DNA of 49,014 nucleotides. It comes from Firmicutes bacterium FC7 (GTDB lineage: Bacteria > Bacillota > Clostridia > Tissierellales > Tissierellaceae). The position numbers and the translations under genes are program-made. Shown one piece after another: positions 16,911-25,596 of the stretch (position 1 is the first letter of the stretch; the number at the start of each line of letters is the position of its first letter). The notes under the pieces are model-generated. The model was not told the DNA's origin and did not search any database. It was given only the letters and a program-made list of their open reading frames with translations. The DNA is taken from positions 1-49,014 of the forward strand of contig JAKELU010000016.1 in NCBI GenBank assembly GCA_022760735.1, given 5' to 3'.

Positions 16911-18821
16911 TTAAGCTTCTATCTCCTTTAAACCACTACTTATTTGAATAATATCCTTATATTCATCCCTACTTCCAAAATTTATTTCATAAACAATTCC
17001 ATCTCCCAGATAGCTATATATTGAAGATTTTGTTATATCGTTTTTTTCGGTTAGGGTTATATAATGATCCAATATCCAATTGTTACTCCCTATATTTTTA
17101 AATTCACTAAAATGCATCACCCAATCATCTGTATTTAAATTCAAATAAAATATTTTATCTGCAATATGGCTAAATCCAGCTACTTTCATACTAATTGTAG
17201 TCTTAGTATTCATAGTTTTAGGCCCTTTGTTTATGGCTTCACTATAGGTGATTTCCTGAAAGTGGATTGTAACTCTATCCTCTAAATGTGTTATATCCTC
17301 TGAAGTTGCAATCGAGTCCTTATAACTCTTTATCTTATTTGAATAAATTATATACAAGATTGCCTGCATTACTTCTGCTCTTGGAAGGCTTGGATTTAAT
17401 CCTCCTTCTAAGTGGCGACCTTCAATAAATACTTGAAGATTATTTTTATCAATATGAAATGTTCCATTTGAGGTTTGCATCTCTATTACAAAAGCGTGTT
17501 GTCCCGCTGTTACTTGAGGAATTGGTATAGTTATACTTATTACATTATCTCCCTTAGCCAAATTTTGGCTTGGTTGAAACTCGTAGTATTCTCCATCTAA
17601 TGCGAATCTCATTTTTAGAGCCAGATCATCACTAGCAACCCCACTAACTGTTAGACTACAAGATAGATTGGTATCAGCTAATGCTGAAATAGCGACCGCT
17701 ATGGCTTGATAAAATGACATTGATGATATAGACATAGCATCTGTATTTTTCTTTAGTATTACAGCATTTTGTGCTCCTTCAATTCTACTTTCTAAGCTTT
17801 TCACTACGCTATTAAAATCTAATTTATTTATAATTGTATTTAAAGGATTTCCTAACTCTATCTTTGTATTGATATGATTTAATAGATCAGTAACCTTCTT
17901 TATTACTCTAAGCTCTGAATATATCCCTAATCTTTCATGCTCTACTTTTACAATGTCTCCTAACTCCATATTGAATAACTTCGCATATTTGCCATATTCC
18001 TTTGTTTTGCTTAATTCTAATAGCTCTACAGTAATATTGATAAAAGGATTAGATACTTTCTTTATATATTTTTTAGCAAGTTCCCTTAATTCCTCCACAT
18101 CCTTACACCCTGAAAATTCAACTTTTCTTGTTATGGGATATGGAAGAATATTTGCTATTTCACCTTCTGCTTCTATATATCTTTCCTGAAGAACTAAGTT
18201 GTTATCTCCAATTGGATATATTCTTGTTGCAAATTCACTTGTATCTATAATTGCCTTTAAACCTTTTATATTTTTACCATACCTAATAGTAGTACCTTTA
18301 CCTTCTCCGAGCTTTTCTAAGATTTCGATTGTAAAATTATCTCTTATTAATTCCCCACCATATATCTCTATCAAGTTAAAAAGACCTTCTAGGGCATTTA
18401 TATTTCTTAATTTAATAGGATAAATATTTCTCTCTGGTGCTAAAAATTCAAAAACAGCCTGTGCTTCAGGGGGAATAGTTCCTTCTATTGCTTCCTTCAT
18501 ATTTGCATTTACTAAATTAACCGATTCTATAAAATAAAAGGCAAGGTCATAGAAAATATGCCTCGCCCATACCTTAATTCTTCTTGTAGCCTCTTGCTGC
18601 CTTTCAACTTTATAAATTCTAAAAAGTTGTTCATTTGCCTTTATTATATTAAGCTCAACTAAATGAGTAGCTTTTCTTGAATCTGCTGGATATTCAATAT
18701 ATAAGCTATACTCTCCATTCAATTCCTCTGTAACCTCTGCTACTATACACTCATCAAGTACAGCAAGACCATTATTATTGAAATTATCTTTGGTTGTTTT
18801 CTTGTCATAAATACATATCAT
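16911..18821 (-). CDS. Phage tail-tip / minor structural protein (Tal-like, TIGR01665-type)
   Basis: The 636-aa tail-associated protein follows the distal tail protein. The N-terminal 330 residues carry the family pattern: VLDECIVAEVTEELNGEYSLYIEYP, a basic EATRRIKVWARHIFYDL strand, IRYGKNIKGLKAI, and LGDIVKVEHERLGI. The C-terminal half is beta-rich and more variable. I start at ATG 18821, which overlaps the upstream stop as TAATG and has GGCGGTGG six bases before it; an ATG at 18836 is less well placed. Proteins of this type cap the tail tip and often anchor the fibre or lysin. Confidence 0.85.
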   Translation of the reverse strand: MICIYDKKTTKDNFNNNGLAVLDECIVAEVTEELNGEYSLYIEYPADSRKATHLVELNIIKANEQLFRIYKVERQQEATRRIKVWARHIFYDLAFYFIESVNLVNANMKEAIEGTIPPEAQAVFEFLAPERNIYPIKLRNINALEGLFNLIEIYGGELIRDNFTIEILEKLGEGKGTTIRYGKNIKGLKAIIDTSEFATRIYPIGDNNLVLQERYIEAEGEIANILPYPITRKVEFSGCKDVEELRELAKKYIKKVSNPFINITVELLELSKTKEYGKYAKLFNMELGDIVKVEHERLGIYSELRVIKKVTDLLNHINTKIELGNPLNTIINKLDFNSVVKSLESRIEGAQNAVILKKNTDAMSISSMSFYQAIAVAISALADTNLSCSLTVSGVASDDLALKMRFALDGEYYEFQPSQNLAKGDNVISITIPIPQVTAGQHAFVIEMQTSNGTFHIDKNNLQVFIEGRHLEGGLNPSLPRAEVMQAILYIIYSNKIKSYKDSIATSEDITHLEDRVTIHFQEITYSEAINKGPKTMNTKTTISMKVAGFSHIADKIFYLNLNTDDWVMHFSEFKNIGSNNWILDHYITLTEKNDITKSSIYSYLGDGIVYEINFGSRDEYKDIIQISSGLKEIEA

Positions 18822-19528
18822 TATAGCCACCGCCAATTGGGTATTATTTCTAACTTATCTACATTTCCTATCCACTGGATCAAGTTTTGTCCTACTTCCA
18901 ATACTGGAAACTTTCCATTCATCTTATAATTTAGATTATTTAAATCCTCATCATAGCAGTCTTCTACTTCAGAATTAATTATTACTTCTCCACTTAAGTC
19001 TATTAGCCCTACTTCATCGTTATTAATTTTAAGTTTTATATCCCCACTACCATATATGTTTATTATAGGTAGACTCTCTATGGTACCTGGATTAATAATA
19101 TTTGTTCCACTTTCATGTACAGTTAAAGGTATGTTTTGAACACTATACTTAAATGGCCTACAATTAAAAAGGATAGGAAATTTTGATGTGTATTTAAAAA
19201 TCTGTGTAAAATCAATAGCATTAACTACTTGAGCTATATACTTTTTATCTGGCTGAAAACTAAATATTAGATCACTCTCTCCTGTAGTAAAAAGCCAAGC
19301 CTTTATTTCATCTATTTTACTTACTATATTATCCTTTGACTTAAGAGCACATTCTAGCAAAATAGTTATATCTTCATAGGTATTTTCATCATGCCTAACA
19401 CTTGAACTTTTTCCTGGAATATCAATATAATTAACTCGCCTTTTAGGAGAAGAAATAGTGGGCCTTTTCTCTATCACAATCCCATAGTCATTAAAGCTAT
19501 CTTTTCCACCAAATTCAAAGCTTAACAT
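18821..19528 (-). CDS. Distal tail protein (Dit)
   Basis: The 235-aa protein has the hallmarks of the siphovirus distal tail family: a short N-terminal FEFGGKDSFNDYGIVIEKRP, the VNYIDIPGKSSSVRHDENTYEDITILLEC belt strand region, then a galectin-like half with NIINPGTIESLPIINIYGSGDI. It forms the ring joining the tail tube to the tip. Its start overlaps the tape measure stop (TAATG) and its stop overlaps the next start in the same way, which indicates tight coupling. Confidence 0.88.
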   Translation of the reverse strand: MLSFEFGGKDSFNDYGIVIEKRPTISSPKRRVNYIDIPGKSSSVRHDENTYEDITILLECALKSKDNIVSKIDEIKAWLFTTGESDLIFSFQPDKKYIAQVVNAIDFTQIFKYTSKFPILFNCRPFKYSVQNIPLTVHESGTNIINPGTIESLPIINIYGSGDIKLKINNDEVGLIDLSGEVIINSEVEDCYDEDLNNLNYKMNGKFPVLEVGQNLIQWIGNVDKLEIIPNWRWL

Positions 19529-22095
19529 TAAGCACCACCCCTTCCCATTGCTACTCTTTGTCTATAGAATTCCAATTCATATGCAAGTTGCTCTATATCT
19601 TTATCTGTACTATTATTAAAATTTTCAATATGGATAGTAAGACTCGTGTTGTTAGAGTTTGATTTATCATTACCATTTACCATCTCCATTGACTTTTCAT
19701 TACTAAAGACCTTCGATCCTCGTGGTAGTTCTATAAGTTCTGGACCTTTTTCTCCGACCCAAGTAAGCCCACCACGCCAATAATCAGTTCCCTGTGCATT
19801 TCTTCCTATGTTAGATATCTTCTCACCTATTGTTTGAAAGACCTGTTTTATAGTTGTAGTAAAAGTTGCTTGTTTATTTTCAACTCTCTGATTATTCCAA
19901 TCTCTAATTTTATCAATTCCACTCTGAATCCCTTCTCTTATCTTGTTAAAAGCACCTTTTATCTTCTCAGCCATATCCGAAAACTTCCCGTCAGTCAGTT
20001 TGTCCATTAAATTTAATCCGGTTTCCCATGTAAGCTTATATCCATCCATATAAGTTCCAATAATACCTTTAATTCCTCCACCATGTTCATCTATTTTTCC
20101 TTTAATAAATTCCCAAGCAGTGGAAGTTTTAGTTTTCAAATTCTCCCAAGTCTCTGATGTTTTTGCTTTAGCATTTTCCCATCCTTCTGAAATACTAGAT
20201 TTAATATTTGCTAAAGTATCACTGGTCTTAAGCTTTACATTCTCCCATTTCTCCGAAATATTTGCCTTTATATTCTCCCATGATTCAGCTGTACTTTCCT
20301 TTATTCCATTCCATTTTTCTTTTATTCCTTCCATCAACTGGCCTGCTTTTCCTTTGATGGTATCCCAGTTTTGATAAAGAGTAACCCCTATAGCTATAAT
20401 CGCAGTAATAGCACCAATAGCAATACCAATAGGTCCAGTTAATAATGCAATTGCACCACCAGCTCCTGCAACTGCTGTCGATATAGTACTAAAGGCTGTT
20501 ATTGCACTTCCAATAGTAGCTATAATCTTTCCAATAATTAATATTGCAGGCCCTATTGCTGCAACAAGAAGTCCAATTTTTACTATTGTTTCTTGGGTCG
20601 CAGGACTTAAGTTTGAAAACCATTCTGAAGCTTCTTTTACCTTTTCAGATAGTGAAACTATATGAGGTACTAATATTTCACCTATGGTTATGGCTGCATC
20701 TGATAAATGGTTTTTAGCTATTTCAATTTGGCTTGCTGTTGTTTCATATCTTTGTTCTGCTTCCTTTGCTAAAGCTGTGTTTTCTTCCCAAGCTTTAGTA
20801 CCTATTTCAAGTGAAGTGGTAAATACATCACTAGCACCACTGGCTCTTAAAAGTGCATCCCTTAACCTTACCTCTGTAATCCCCATTTCATCGAGTATTG
20901 CTATAGCTGATTTTCCTTGTTCCTCTGCATTACCTAAACCTTCAATAAAAGATATAATTGCACTTCCTGCATCTTCCTGAAATGCTCGTTTAAACTCATC
21001 AGCACTCATTCCAGCAACACTTGCAAATTCATTTAATCTCTCTGATCCAGTCTCTACAGCAAGCTGCATATCTACCATAACTTTACTAAAGGCACTTCCT
21101 CCTGCTTCAGCTTCTATGCCTACTGAAGAAAGAGCACCAGCAAAACTCATTATTTGTGCCTCTGTTAGTCCAATCTGTGAACCGGCTCCAGCAAGTCTTA
21201 AACCCATTGCTACAATTTCAGACTCTGTAGTAGCTAGATTATTTCCTAAAGCTACAATAGTAGATCCTAATTTATCAAAATCTGTCTGACTCATGCCAGT
21301 TATGTTAGCAAGTCTTGCTAGTGAAGTAGCTGCTTCATCAGATGATAGGTTAGTAGCTTCCCCCAAGTCAATCATTACTCGAGTAAATCCTAATATATTT
21401 GGTACTTCAATTCCAAGCTGACCTGCTGCCTCTGCAACTTCAGCTATTGCACTGGCACTTGCCGGAATTTCCTTTGACATATCCCTTATACCTATTTCTA
21501 ACTTTTTTAATTCTTCATCTGTAGCATCTACAGTTTTCTTAACACCTGCAAAGGCAGATTCAAAATCTATAGCAGCCTTACTTGCAGCAGTTCCAATGCC
21601 TACAATTGGCAAGGTAAGAGTTTTAGTTAAATCTTTACCTACACTTTCCATGCCCTTTCCAATATCCTGCATTTTCTTCCCAACTGGTTCTAGACTTTGG
21701 CCTAGCTTATACCAAGAACTAGATTGGGTTTCTATTTCCTTATTTACCTTCTTTAAGTCTTGCTCCATGAGAGAAAGTTGTTCTTTAGCTTTATTTAATT
21801 TTATCTCTAATTCCTGAGTGGCCTTTGCATCTTCTCCCTTAGATTCAACCGACTTTTTATGGGCTGTCTCTAAAGCCTCTACTCTTTGCTTTTGGATTTC
21901 AGTTTGCTTACTAAGGCTATCTGATTTAAGCTTAAGACCATCTAATCCCTTACCATGTTCTCCAAGTGCTGCAGTTGATGCCTTAAACTGAGAATCTATG
22001 ACCCTCATTTCTCTATTTAAGCTTGCTATACCATTTTGAAAGCCAGAAGCATCAAGTCCAATTCTTACATTTAAACTACCTATTTCCCTTGCCAA
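19528..22095 (-). CDS. Phage tail tape measure protein
   Basis: The 855-aa protein sets tail length and is ejected with the DNA. I start at TTG 22095, which has AAGGTGGTGACAT just before it; a GTG at 22128 lies inside a terminator hairpin. The N-terminal 130 residues are coiled coil (KSDSLSKQTEIQKQRVEAL), followed by the TIGR01760-type core (FESAFAGVKKTVDATDEEL, EVAEAAGQLG, GMSQTDFDKLG), a hydrophobic stretch at about 520-585, and tandem Trp-containing repeats (WENIKANISEK, WENVKLKTSD, WENAKAKTSE, WENLKTKTST). At about 0.15 nm per residue, the family rule would give a tail near 130 nm. Confidence 0.95.
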   Translation of the reverse strand: MAREIGSLNVRIGLDASGFQNGIASLNREMRVIDSQFKASTAALGEHGKGLDGLKLKSDSLSKQTEIQKQRVEALETAHKKSVESKGEDAKATQELEIKLNKAKEQLSLMEQDLKKVNKEIETQSSSWYKLGQSLEPVGKKMQDIGKGMESVGKDLTKTLTLPIVGIGTAASKAAIDFESAFAGVKKTVDATDEELKKLEIGIRDMSKEIPASASAIAEVAEAAGQLGIEVPNILGFTRVMIDLGEATNLSSDEAATSLARLANITGMSQTDFDKLGSTIVALGNNLATTESEIVAMGLRLAGAGSQIGLTEAQIMSFAGALSSVGIEAEAGGSAFSKVMVDMQLAVETGSERLNEFASVAGMSADEFKRAFQEDAGSAIISFIEGLGNAEEQGKSAIAILDEMGITEVRLRDALLRASGASDVFTTSLEIGTKAWEENTALAKEAEQRYETTASQIEIAKNHLSDAAITIGEILVPHIVSLSEKVKEASEWFSNLSPATQETIVKIGLLVAAIGPAILIIGKIIATIGSAITAFSTISTAVAGAGGAIALLTGPIGIAIGAITAIIAIGVTLYQNWDTIKGKAGQLMEGIKEKWNGIKESTAESWENIKANISEKWENVKLKTSDTLANIKSSISEGWENAKAKTSETWENLKTKTSTAWEFIKGKIDEHGGGIKGIIGTYMDGYKLTWETGLNLMDKLTDGKFSDMAEKIKGAFNKIREGIQSGIDKIRDWNNQRVENKQATFTTTIKQVFQTIGEKISNIGRNAQGTDYWRGGLTWVGEKGPELIELPRGSKVFSNEKSMEMVNGNDKSNSNNTSLTIHIENFNNSTDKDIEQLAYELEFYRQRVAMGRGGA

Positions 22096-22116
22096 TATGT
22101 CACCACCTTTTGGACA

Positions 22117-22142
22117 TAAAAAAAGCACCTGTTTTCAGGTGC
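22117..22142 (-). terminator. Terminator of the Cys-rich cargo gene
   Basis: GCACCTG and CAGGTGC (22136-22142 and 22125-22131) form a perfect 7-base stem with an AAAA loop and are followed on the minus strand by TTTTTTT. It lies 8 bases after the cargo stop, directly before the tape measure ribosome site, so late transcripts coming from upstream must read through it. Confidence 0.85.
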
Positions 22143-22149
22143 AATATTA

Positions 22150-22848
22150 TCATTGGATATCTTCAATGAAATTTAAAACCGATTCATCATTAGGAAACCG
22201 TCTCTCATTCCCATTATCATCGAGTGTATAAATCTGATTCTCCATAATTTTTATAATAGTTAGTCTACCTAATTTTTTATGAAAAATAACTGAACCAAGA
22301 TTAAGATTTATAAACTTACTTAACAATATTTCATAGCGTTCTTTTTCTTGTTTTTCTTTTATTTCTTGTTCCTTTTTATATTGTAATTCTTTTTCTGCTT
22401 GCTCTTTCTTATACTTTAATTCCAATAGTCTTTTCTTTTCTTTTTCTTCTTGATCCTTTTTATATTGCATCTCTTTTTCAGTTTCTTTTCTTCTTATCTC
22501 AACTTTTCTTTCATATTCCTGCGGTATTGAAATTATCTTTGCCAAGATAAAAAAAACAAAAATCCACTTAACAATAATTAACAAATCTTTTAGACTTGGC
22601 CCATTACTTATTCCTTTATATTCACCTGAATCTACTCTTTTTTTAAACCCACTACATCCTCCTGATTTACATGCACCACAGCTTCTACATATATCCCATC
22701 CACAAACACTACAATTTTTGGAACTACCTCTATCACCCTCAGTTCCACATTTCCAGCAAAAAAAACTATATCCATGAGCTTCATTCATCTCTAATAGAGG
22801 GGTGATTATTAGAATTATTATAATAACTATTATTATTTTTTTCTGCAT
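22150..22848 (-). CDS. Cargo protein: two membrane segments, zinc-ribbon-like Cys cluster, coiled coil
   Basis: The 232-aa protein is of unknown family. It has an N-terminal hydrophobic helix (IIIVIIIILIITPLL), a Cys-rich part with CWKC, CSVC and CRSCGAC pairs suggesting one or two zinc ribbons (about 31-65), a second membrane helix (LLIIVKWIFVFFILAKIISI, about 87-106), a long charged coiled coil with near-repeats of KKEQAEKELQ (110-175), and a compact end (LGSVIFHKKLGRLTIIKIM) like a small KOW/SH3-type barrel. It has its own promoter and terminator and sits between the tail chaperone and the tape measure, where phages have no structural gene. That marks it as a moron, possibly for lysogeny-time defence or host alteration. 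Confidence 0.7.
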   Translation of the reverse strand: MQKKIIIVIIIILIITPLLEMNEAHGYSFFCWKCGTEGDRGSSKNCSVCGWDICRSCGACKSGGCSGFKKRVDSGEYKGISNGPSLKDLLIIVKWIFVFFILAKIISIPQEYERKVEIRRKETEKEMQYKKDQEEKEKKRLLELKYKKEQAEKELQYKKEQEIKEKQEKERYEILLSKFINLNLGSVIFHKKLGRLTIIKIMENQIYTLDDNGNERRFPNDESVLNFIEDIQ

Positions 22849-22948
22849 AATACCACCCCCACTTTGTCTTTCAAGTATAAATAAATATAATGTTTTACAA
22901 AATTAATTGTATAAATTTGCTATATGCTACTTCTACCTTATTATTGCA

Positions 22949-22977
22949 ATTATAGCATTATTTGGGATGAAATACAA
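22949..22977 (-). promoter_or_regulatory. Promoter of the Cys-rich cargo gene
   Basis: On the minus strand, TTGTAT (22972-22977) and a perfect TATAAT (22949-22954) are 17 bases apart. This leaves a leader of about 90 bases before the start codon at 22848. It begins just past the tail chaperone frame (stop 22990), so the cargo can be read independently of the late operon. Confidence 0.75.
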
Positions 22978-22989
22978 CTATCACAGGTG

Positions 22990-23145
22990 CTATAAAATAT
23001 CATCTATATACTTTTTATCTCGTTCAGCTTTAATTCCTAATAACTTTAAATAGTAAATTATATCCATGGAGTCAATATCATTCATGGTCCAGCCCGATTC
23101 AAGTAGGGCTAGGTAAATATTGTCTATAAATTCTTGGGGGTCCAT
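22990..23145 (-). CDS. Tail assembly chaperone, T part of the G-T frameshift pair
   Basis: A 51-aa frame (MDPQEFIDNIYLALLESGW ... KKYIDDIL) lies directly behind the G gene. It is in the -1 frame of a slippery A-AAA-AAC at the G stop. After the slip the ribosome reads LDKGNS and continues into this ATG, giving a G-T fusion of about 155 aa. In long-tailed phages the G-T fusion and G together load the tape measure into the growing tube. An AAGGGGA ribosome site upstream means it could also be made alone. Confidence 0.8.
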   Translation of the reverse strand: MDPQEFIDNIYLALLESGWTMNDIDSMDIIYYLKLLGIKAERDKKYIDDIL

Positions 23146-23159
23146 AGAGTTCCCCTTAT

Positions 23160-23456
23160 CTAGTTTTTTTCATCTACCCCAGTTGCTTCAGCTACCTCAC
23201 CTACAACTTCAGTAATACATCTTGTTATTGTTGGAATTAGTTCATTTGAAGATAGTCCATCATAGACATCATCCCGAGTAAACTTATTCCTAAACAGCTC
23301 AACTATGAAGTCTACCATGGTATCTAATTCTTCAGCTGTCATATCATTAAAGTTAACTTTCTTTGATATTTCAAGGGTTCTTCTAAGCATCCTGGCTGAG
23401 ATGAAATCTGCAACATAGGTCTTTTCCTTATTATCAATTCTTAATTTAATCTCCAA
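23160..23456 (-). CDS. Tail assembly chaperone, G part
   Basis: The 98-aa protein is acidic and helical (FISARMLRRTLEISKKVN, ELDTMVDFIVELFRNKF, GLSSNELIPTI), with the length and position of the siphovirus G chaperone between the tail tube and tape measure genes. Its last codons, GAA AAA AAC TAG, hold the -1 slippery site. A small fraction of ribosomes should continue into the T frame. Confidence 0.85.
   Translation of the reverse strand: MEIKLRIDNKEKTYVADFISARMLRRTLEISKKVNFNDMTAEELDTMVDFIVELFRNKFTRDDVYDGLSSNELIPTITRCITEVVGEVAEATGVDEKN
23163..23169 (-). promoter_or_regulatory. Slippery heptamer A-AAA-AAC for -1 frameshift
   Basis: Read on the minus strand in the G frame, the sequence is GAA AAA AAC TAG, so the X-XXY-YYZ phase is exact. 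The -1 frame is open from here to the T stop at 22990. Confidence 0.85.
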
Positions 23457-23458
23457 CC

Positions 23459-24028
23459 TTACTCACCTCCTGGAATCAATACTTCTCCTGGTACAGTATC
23501 AAACCAAGTATCAGCACTTGTAAATTCTGATGAGTCTTCATCAGCAGTATGCTTCCATTCTCCATCAAACACTCTAGGCATAAAAGTAAATCTTATCACT
23601 GGTGTTTTATGCTCTACATTATCCTTTTTAGTTGTAAAATCTTCCCCCATGGGTTGTGCTACTCCTTTTAATAGCCACACATACCTATACTTTCCACCTT
23701 TTCTTAAACTCTTAAAACCTAGAGCAAGATAAGGCGGAACATCATCTTTGTTTTCAATTAATACACCATTTTCATATTTGTTTCCTAACACCTTTGCTCT
23801 TGTTTGAAGTGGTAAATCTGCTGTTTCTATTTCTACTTCAATTTTTCCTAATGCTGAAACAGACTCCCATAATTGATCATCTGCATATAATTCTTGAGTG
23901 TTAACATTTGGATTTATCCTAGCATTAATAGCACCAGGTATTTCTTCTACTAATCCATAACTAACTCCTGATTTATCATCAGTTTCAAGCAATGCAAAAT
24001 GTATATCTTTTAATCCATATTGACTCAT
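23459..24028 (-). CDS. Major tail tube protein
   Basis: The 189-aa protein is of the siphovirus tail tube type (phi13-like): GLKDIHFALLETDD start, GAINARINPNVNTQELYADDQLWE, ALGKIEVEIETADLP and the family turn VLGNKYENGVLIENKDDVPPY. It builds the tube around the tape measure. Its position after the tail terminator and before the chaperone pair is canonical. The ATG overlaps the upstream stop by 4 bases. Confidence 0.9.
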   Translation of the reverse strand: MSQYGLKDIHFALLETDDKSGVSYGLVEEIPGAINARINPNVNTQELYADDQLWESVSALGKIEVEIETADLPLQTRAKVLGNKYENGVLIENKDDVPPYLALGFKSLRKGGKYRYVWLLKGVAQPMGEDFTTKKDNVEHKTPVIRFTFMPRVFDGEWKHTADEDSSEFTSADTWFDTVPGEVLIPGGE

Positions 24029-24354
24029 CTCTCTACCTCCTTTAAAAATCTCATTACCTTGTGGTAAACTTTAGTGTCTTTTTCATACAAATCATAGTAC
24101 CTTTGCTTAATAAAGTTGGCTGACAGCATACTTTGGTGTACTTCTTCTGCTATGTCAGTATAATCAGTTTTACTCCATATATCTATTTGAATAAAATATC
24201 CTGTTATTGATTCCTTATCATCTGAGTGAAGAGTAGCTCTATCTAAATATGTGAAGAAAGTAATATAGGGGTATTCTTCATTCCCGGAAGTTTGAAAGGA
24301 TACTGGAACTCCAATATCCTTTAATGCTTGTATTACTTCTTTGTTTATGCTCAT
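24025..24354 (-). CDS. Tail terminator / tail completion protein
   Basis: The 109-aa protein contains YPYITFFTYLDRATLHSDDKE and GYFIQIDIWSKTDYTDIAEEVHQSM, the strand-helix layout of the DUF3168/gpU-like proteins that cap the tail tube and join it to the connector. It lies between the HK97 gp10-type protein and the tube gene, with 4-base overlaps on both sides. Confidence 0.8.
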   Translation of the reverse strand: MSINKEVIQALKDIGVPVSFQTSGNEEYPYITFFTYLDRATLHSDDKESITGYFIQIDIWSKTDYTDIAEEVHQSMLSANFIKQRYYDLYEKDTKVYHKVMRFLKEVER

Positions 24355-24722
24355 AGACCTAACCCCTTCTTAATCTCTTCAACGATTAAGTCCTCTACTT
24401 CTTCCTTTGAGTTCTCATAGCCTCTACTCATGAAAGGATCTGCCTTCATCGAAGTCGTACCAAATTCTAAGAAGGGAGCATAAAAGGCATCCTTACTTGG
24501 ATATACATCTATCATTGCTGCCCCATCTATCCTCTTGATATTAGAAACTTTAATATTTTTCTTCAGGTTCCCTGTTCTTTGAGGTGCTTCTTTTATTATT
24601 GCATCTTTTACTTTTTCTCCTGCTTTTTTTAATATTTCCCTTTCAATTTTCTCTCCTTCTTTACCAAGCTTCCCAAGTTCAGTTAACAAGTCTTCTAATC
24701 CATCTAACTTTACATCAGCCAC
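24351..24722 (-). CDS. HK97 gp10-type head-tail joining protein
   Basis: The 123-aa protein contains the gp10 family pattern: an N-terminal amphipathic helix with EREILKKAGEKVKDAIIKEAP, the RTGNLKKNIKVS motif, and YAPFLEFGTTSMKADPFM. It belongs to the neck, where the head connects to the tail. It overlaps the flanking genes by 8 and 4 bases. Confidence 0.88.
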   Translation of the reverse strand: MADVKLDGLEDLLTELGKLGKEGEKIEREILKKAGEKVKDAIIKEAPQRTGNLKKNIKVSNIKRIDGAAMIDVYPSKDAFYAPFLEFGTTSMKADPFMSRGYENSKEEVEDLIVEEIKKGLGL

Positions 24723-25074
24723 TTAAATCTACCTCTGTAGCTTTGATTTCAATATATTTATTTCTATATTTGATATTATCTAGGGAGATTATATTATAAG
24801 GTTTATTTTTAAATAGAACTCTCATAGATGTATCAATTCCTTCTAGATATCTAATGGTGAATTTAACAGTGTTCTCCATCTGAACTGCTGCAGCTTCATA
24901 GTATTCTCTACCATGAAGGTTAGAAACTGCAGCCCATACAGTTTTATAATCTATCCATTCTTCTATCTCAAAACCATTTTCATTGATATTAGTTTTTAAC
25001 TCTTGTAAGGTTATTCTTTTGTTTAAAACACCTATCTCCACAAGATCACCAGCTTTCTCTTCGAAGATTTCCAA
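24715..25074 (-). CDS. Head closure / head-tail adaptor protein
   Basis: The 119-aa protein has the small beta-barrel pattern of the SPP1 gp16-like head closure family: VEIGVLNKRITLQEL, the KTVWAAVSNLHGREYYEAAAVQ segment, and TSMRVLFKNKPYNIISLDNI. It should act as the stopper that holds packaged DNA. It overlaps the upstream connector gene by 29 bases. Confidence 0.82.
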   Translation of the reverse strand: MEIFEEKAGDLVEIGVLNKRITLQELKTNINENGFEIEEWIDYKTVWAAVSNLHGREYYEAAAVQMENTVKFTIRYLEGIDTSMRVLFKNKPYNIISLDNIKYRNKYIEIKATEVDLSG

Positions 25075-25348
25075 GTATTAGTCTCATTACCTCTATAGTT
25101 TCAGAAATACTGCCACTTTCATTTTTCATATAGTAGAATGACCCTTCTCTTTTCTCATACATATTGGCTATGCAATATAAAACAGCCTGTTTTACAACCT
25201 TTGGTACTTCTTCAAATTCTGATAGTGAATATCTTAAAATATCCTCACAGATTTCCTCTGCAGTATAAATAAAACTAGTGATGAGTGCATCTTCCTCATC
25301 ACCATCTATTCTTAGATATAGCTTTGCTTCTTCAAGTGAAATTACCAT
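25046..25348 (-). CDS. Head-tail connector protein (gp6-like)
   Basis: The 100-aa all-helical protein starts with ISLEEAKLYLRIDGDEEDALITSFI, the characteristic opening of the HK97 gp6-like DNA-packaging adaptors that form a ring under the portal, and continues with VPKVVKQAVLYCIANMYEKR. It is in the expected place after the capsid. Confidence 0.9.
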   Translation of the reverse strand: MVISLEEAKLYLRIDGDEEDALITSFIYTAEEICEDILRYSLSEFEEVPKVVKQAVLYCIANMYEKREGSFYYMKNESGSISETIEVMRLILGNLRRESW

Positions 25349-25365
25349 ACACCCATCACCTCACT

Positions 25366-25587
25366 TTACTCCATTTCCATAAGTCCTGCGAACTTTAGCT
25401 TTTGAAGTAACGAATTAAAATCGTTCTTCAACTCATCTACTGTTGTAGCATTACTCTCTTCTTGCACCTCTGCTCTAATTAATGGTTTGCCATTTAAAAG
25501 GAGTACTCCTTCTTCAGTTACTTCGAGTACTCCATTAACAACCCATCTATCTCCACCTTGTTCTTTATAGTTTTTTACATTGCTCAT
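25366..25587 (-). CDS. Small phage protein between capsid and connector
   Basis: The 73-aa protein contains KNYKEQGGDRWVVNGVLEV, then VLLLNGKPLI and a helical end. Proteins of this size with a GGDRWVV-type start commonly follow the capsid gene and may be head decoration or fibre parts, but the role is not proven. I start at ATG 25587 with AGGTGAT upstream. Confidence 0.65.
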   Translation of the reverse strand: MSNVKNYKEQGGDRWVVNGVLEVTEEGVLLLNGKPLIRAEVQEESNATTVDELKNDFNSLLQKLKFAGLMEME

Positions 25588-25596
25588 ATTTATCAC

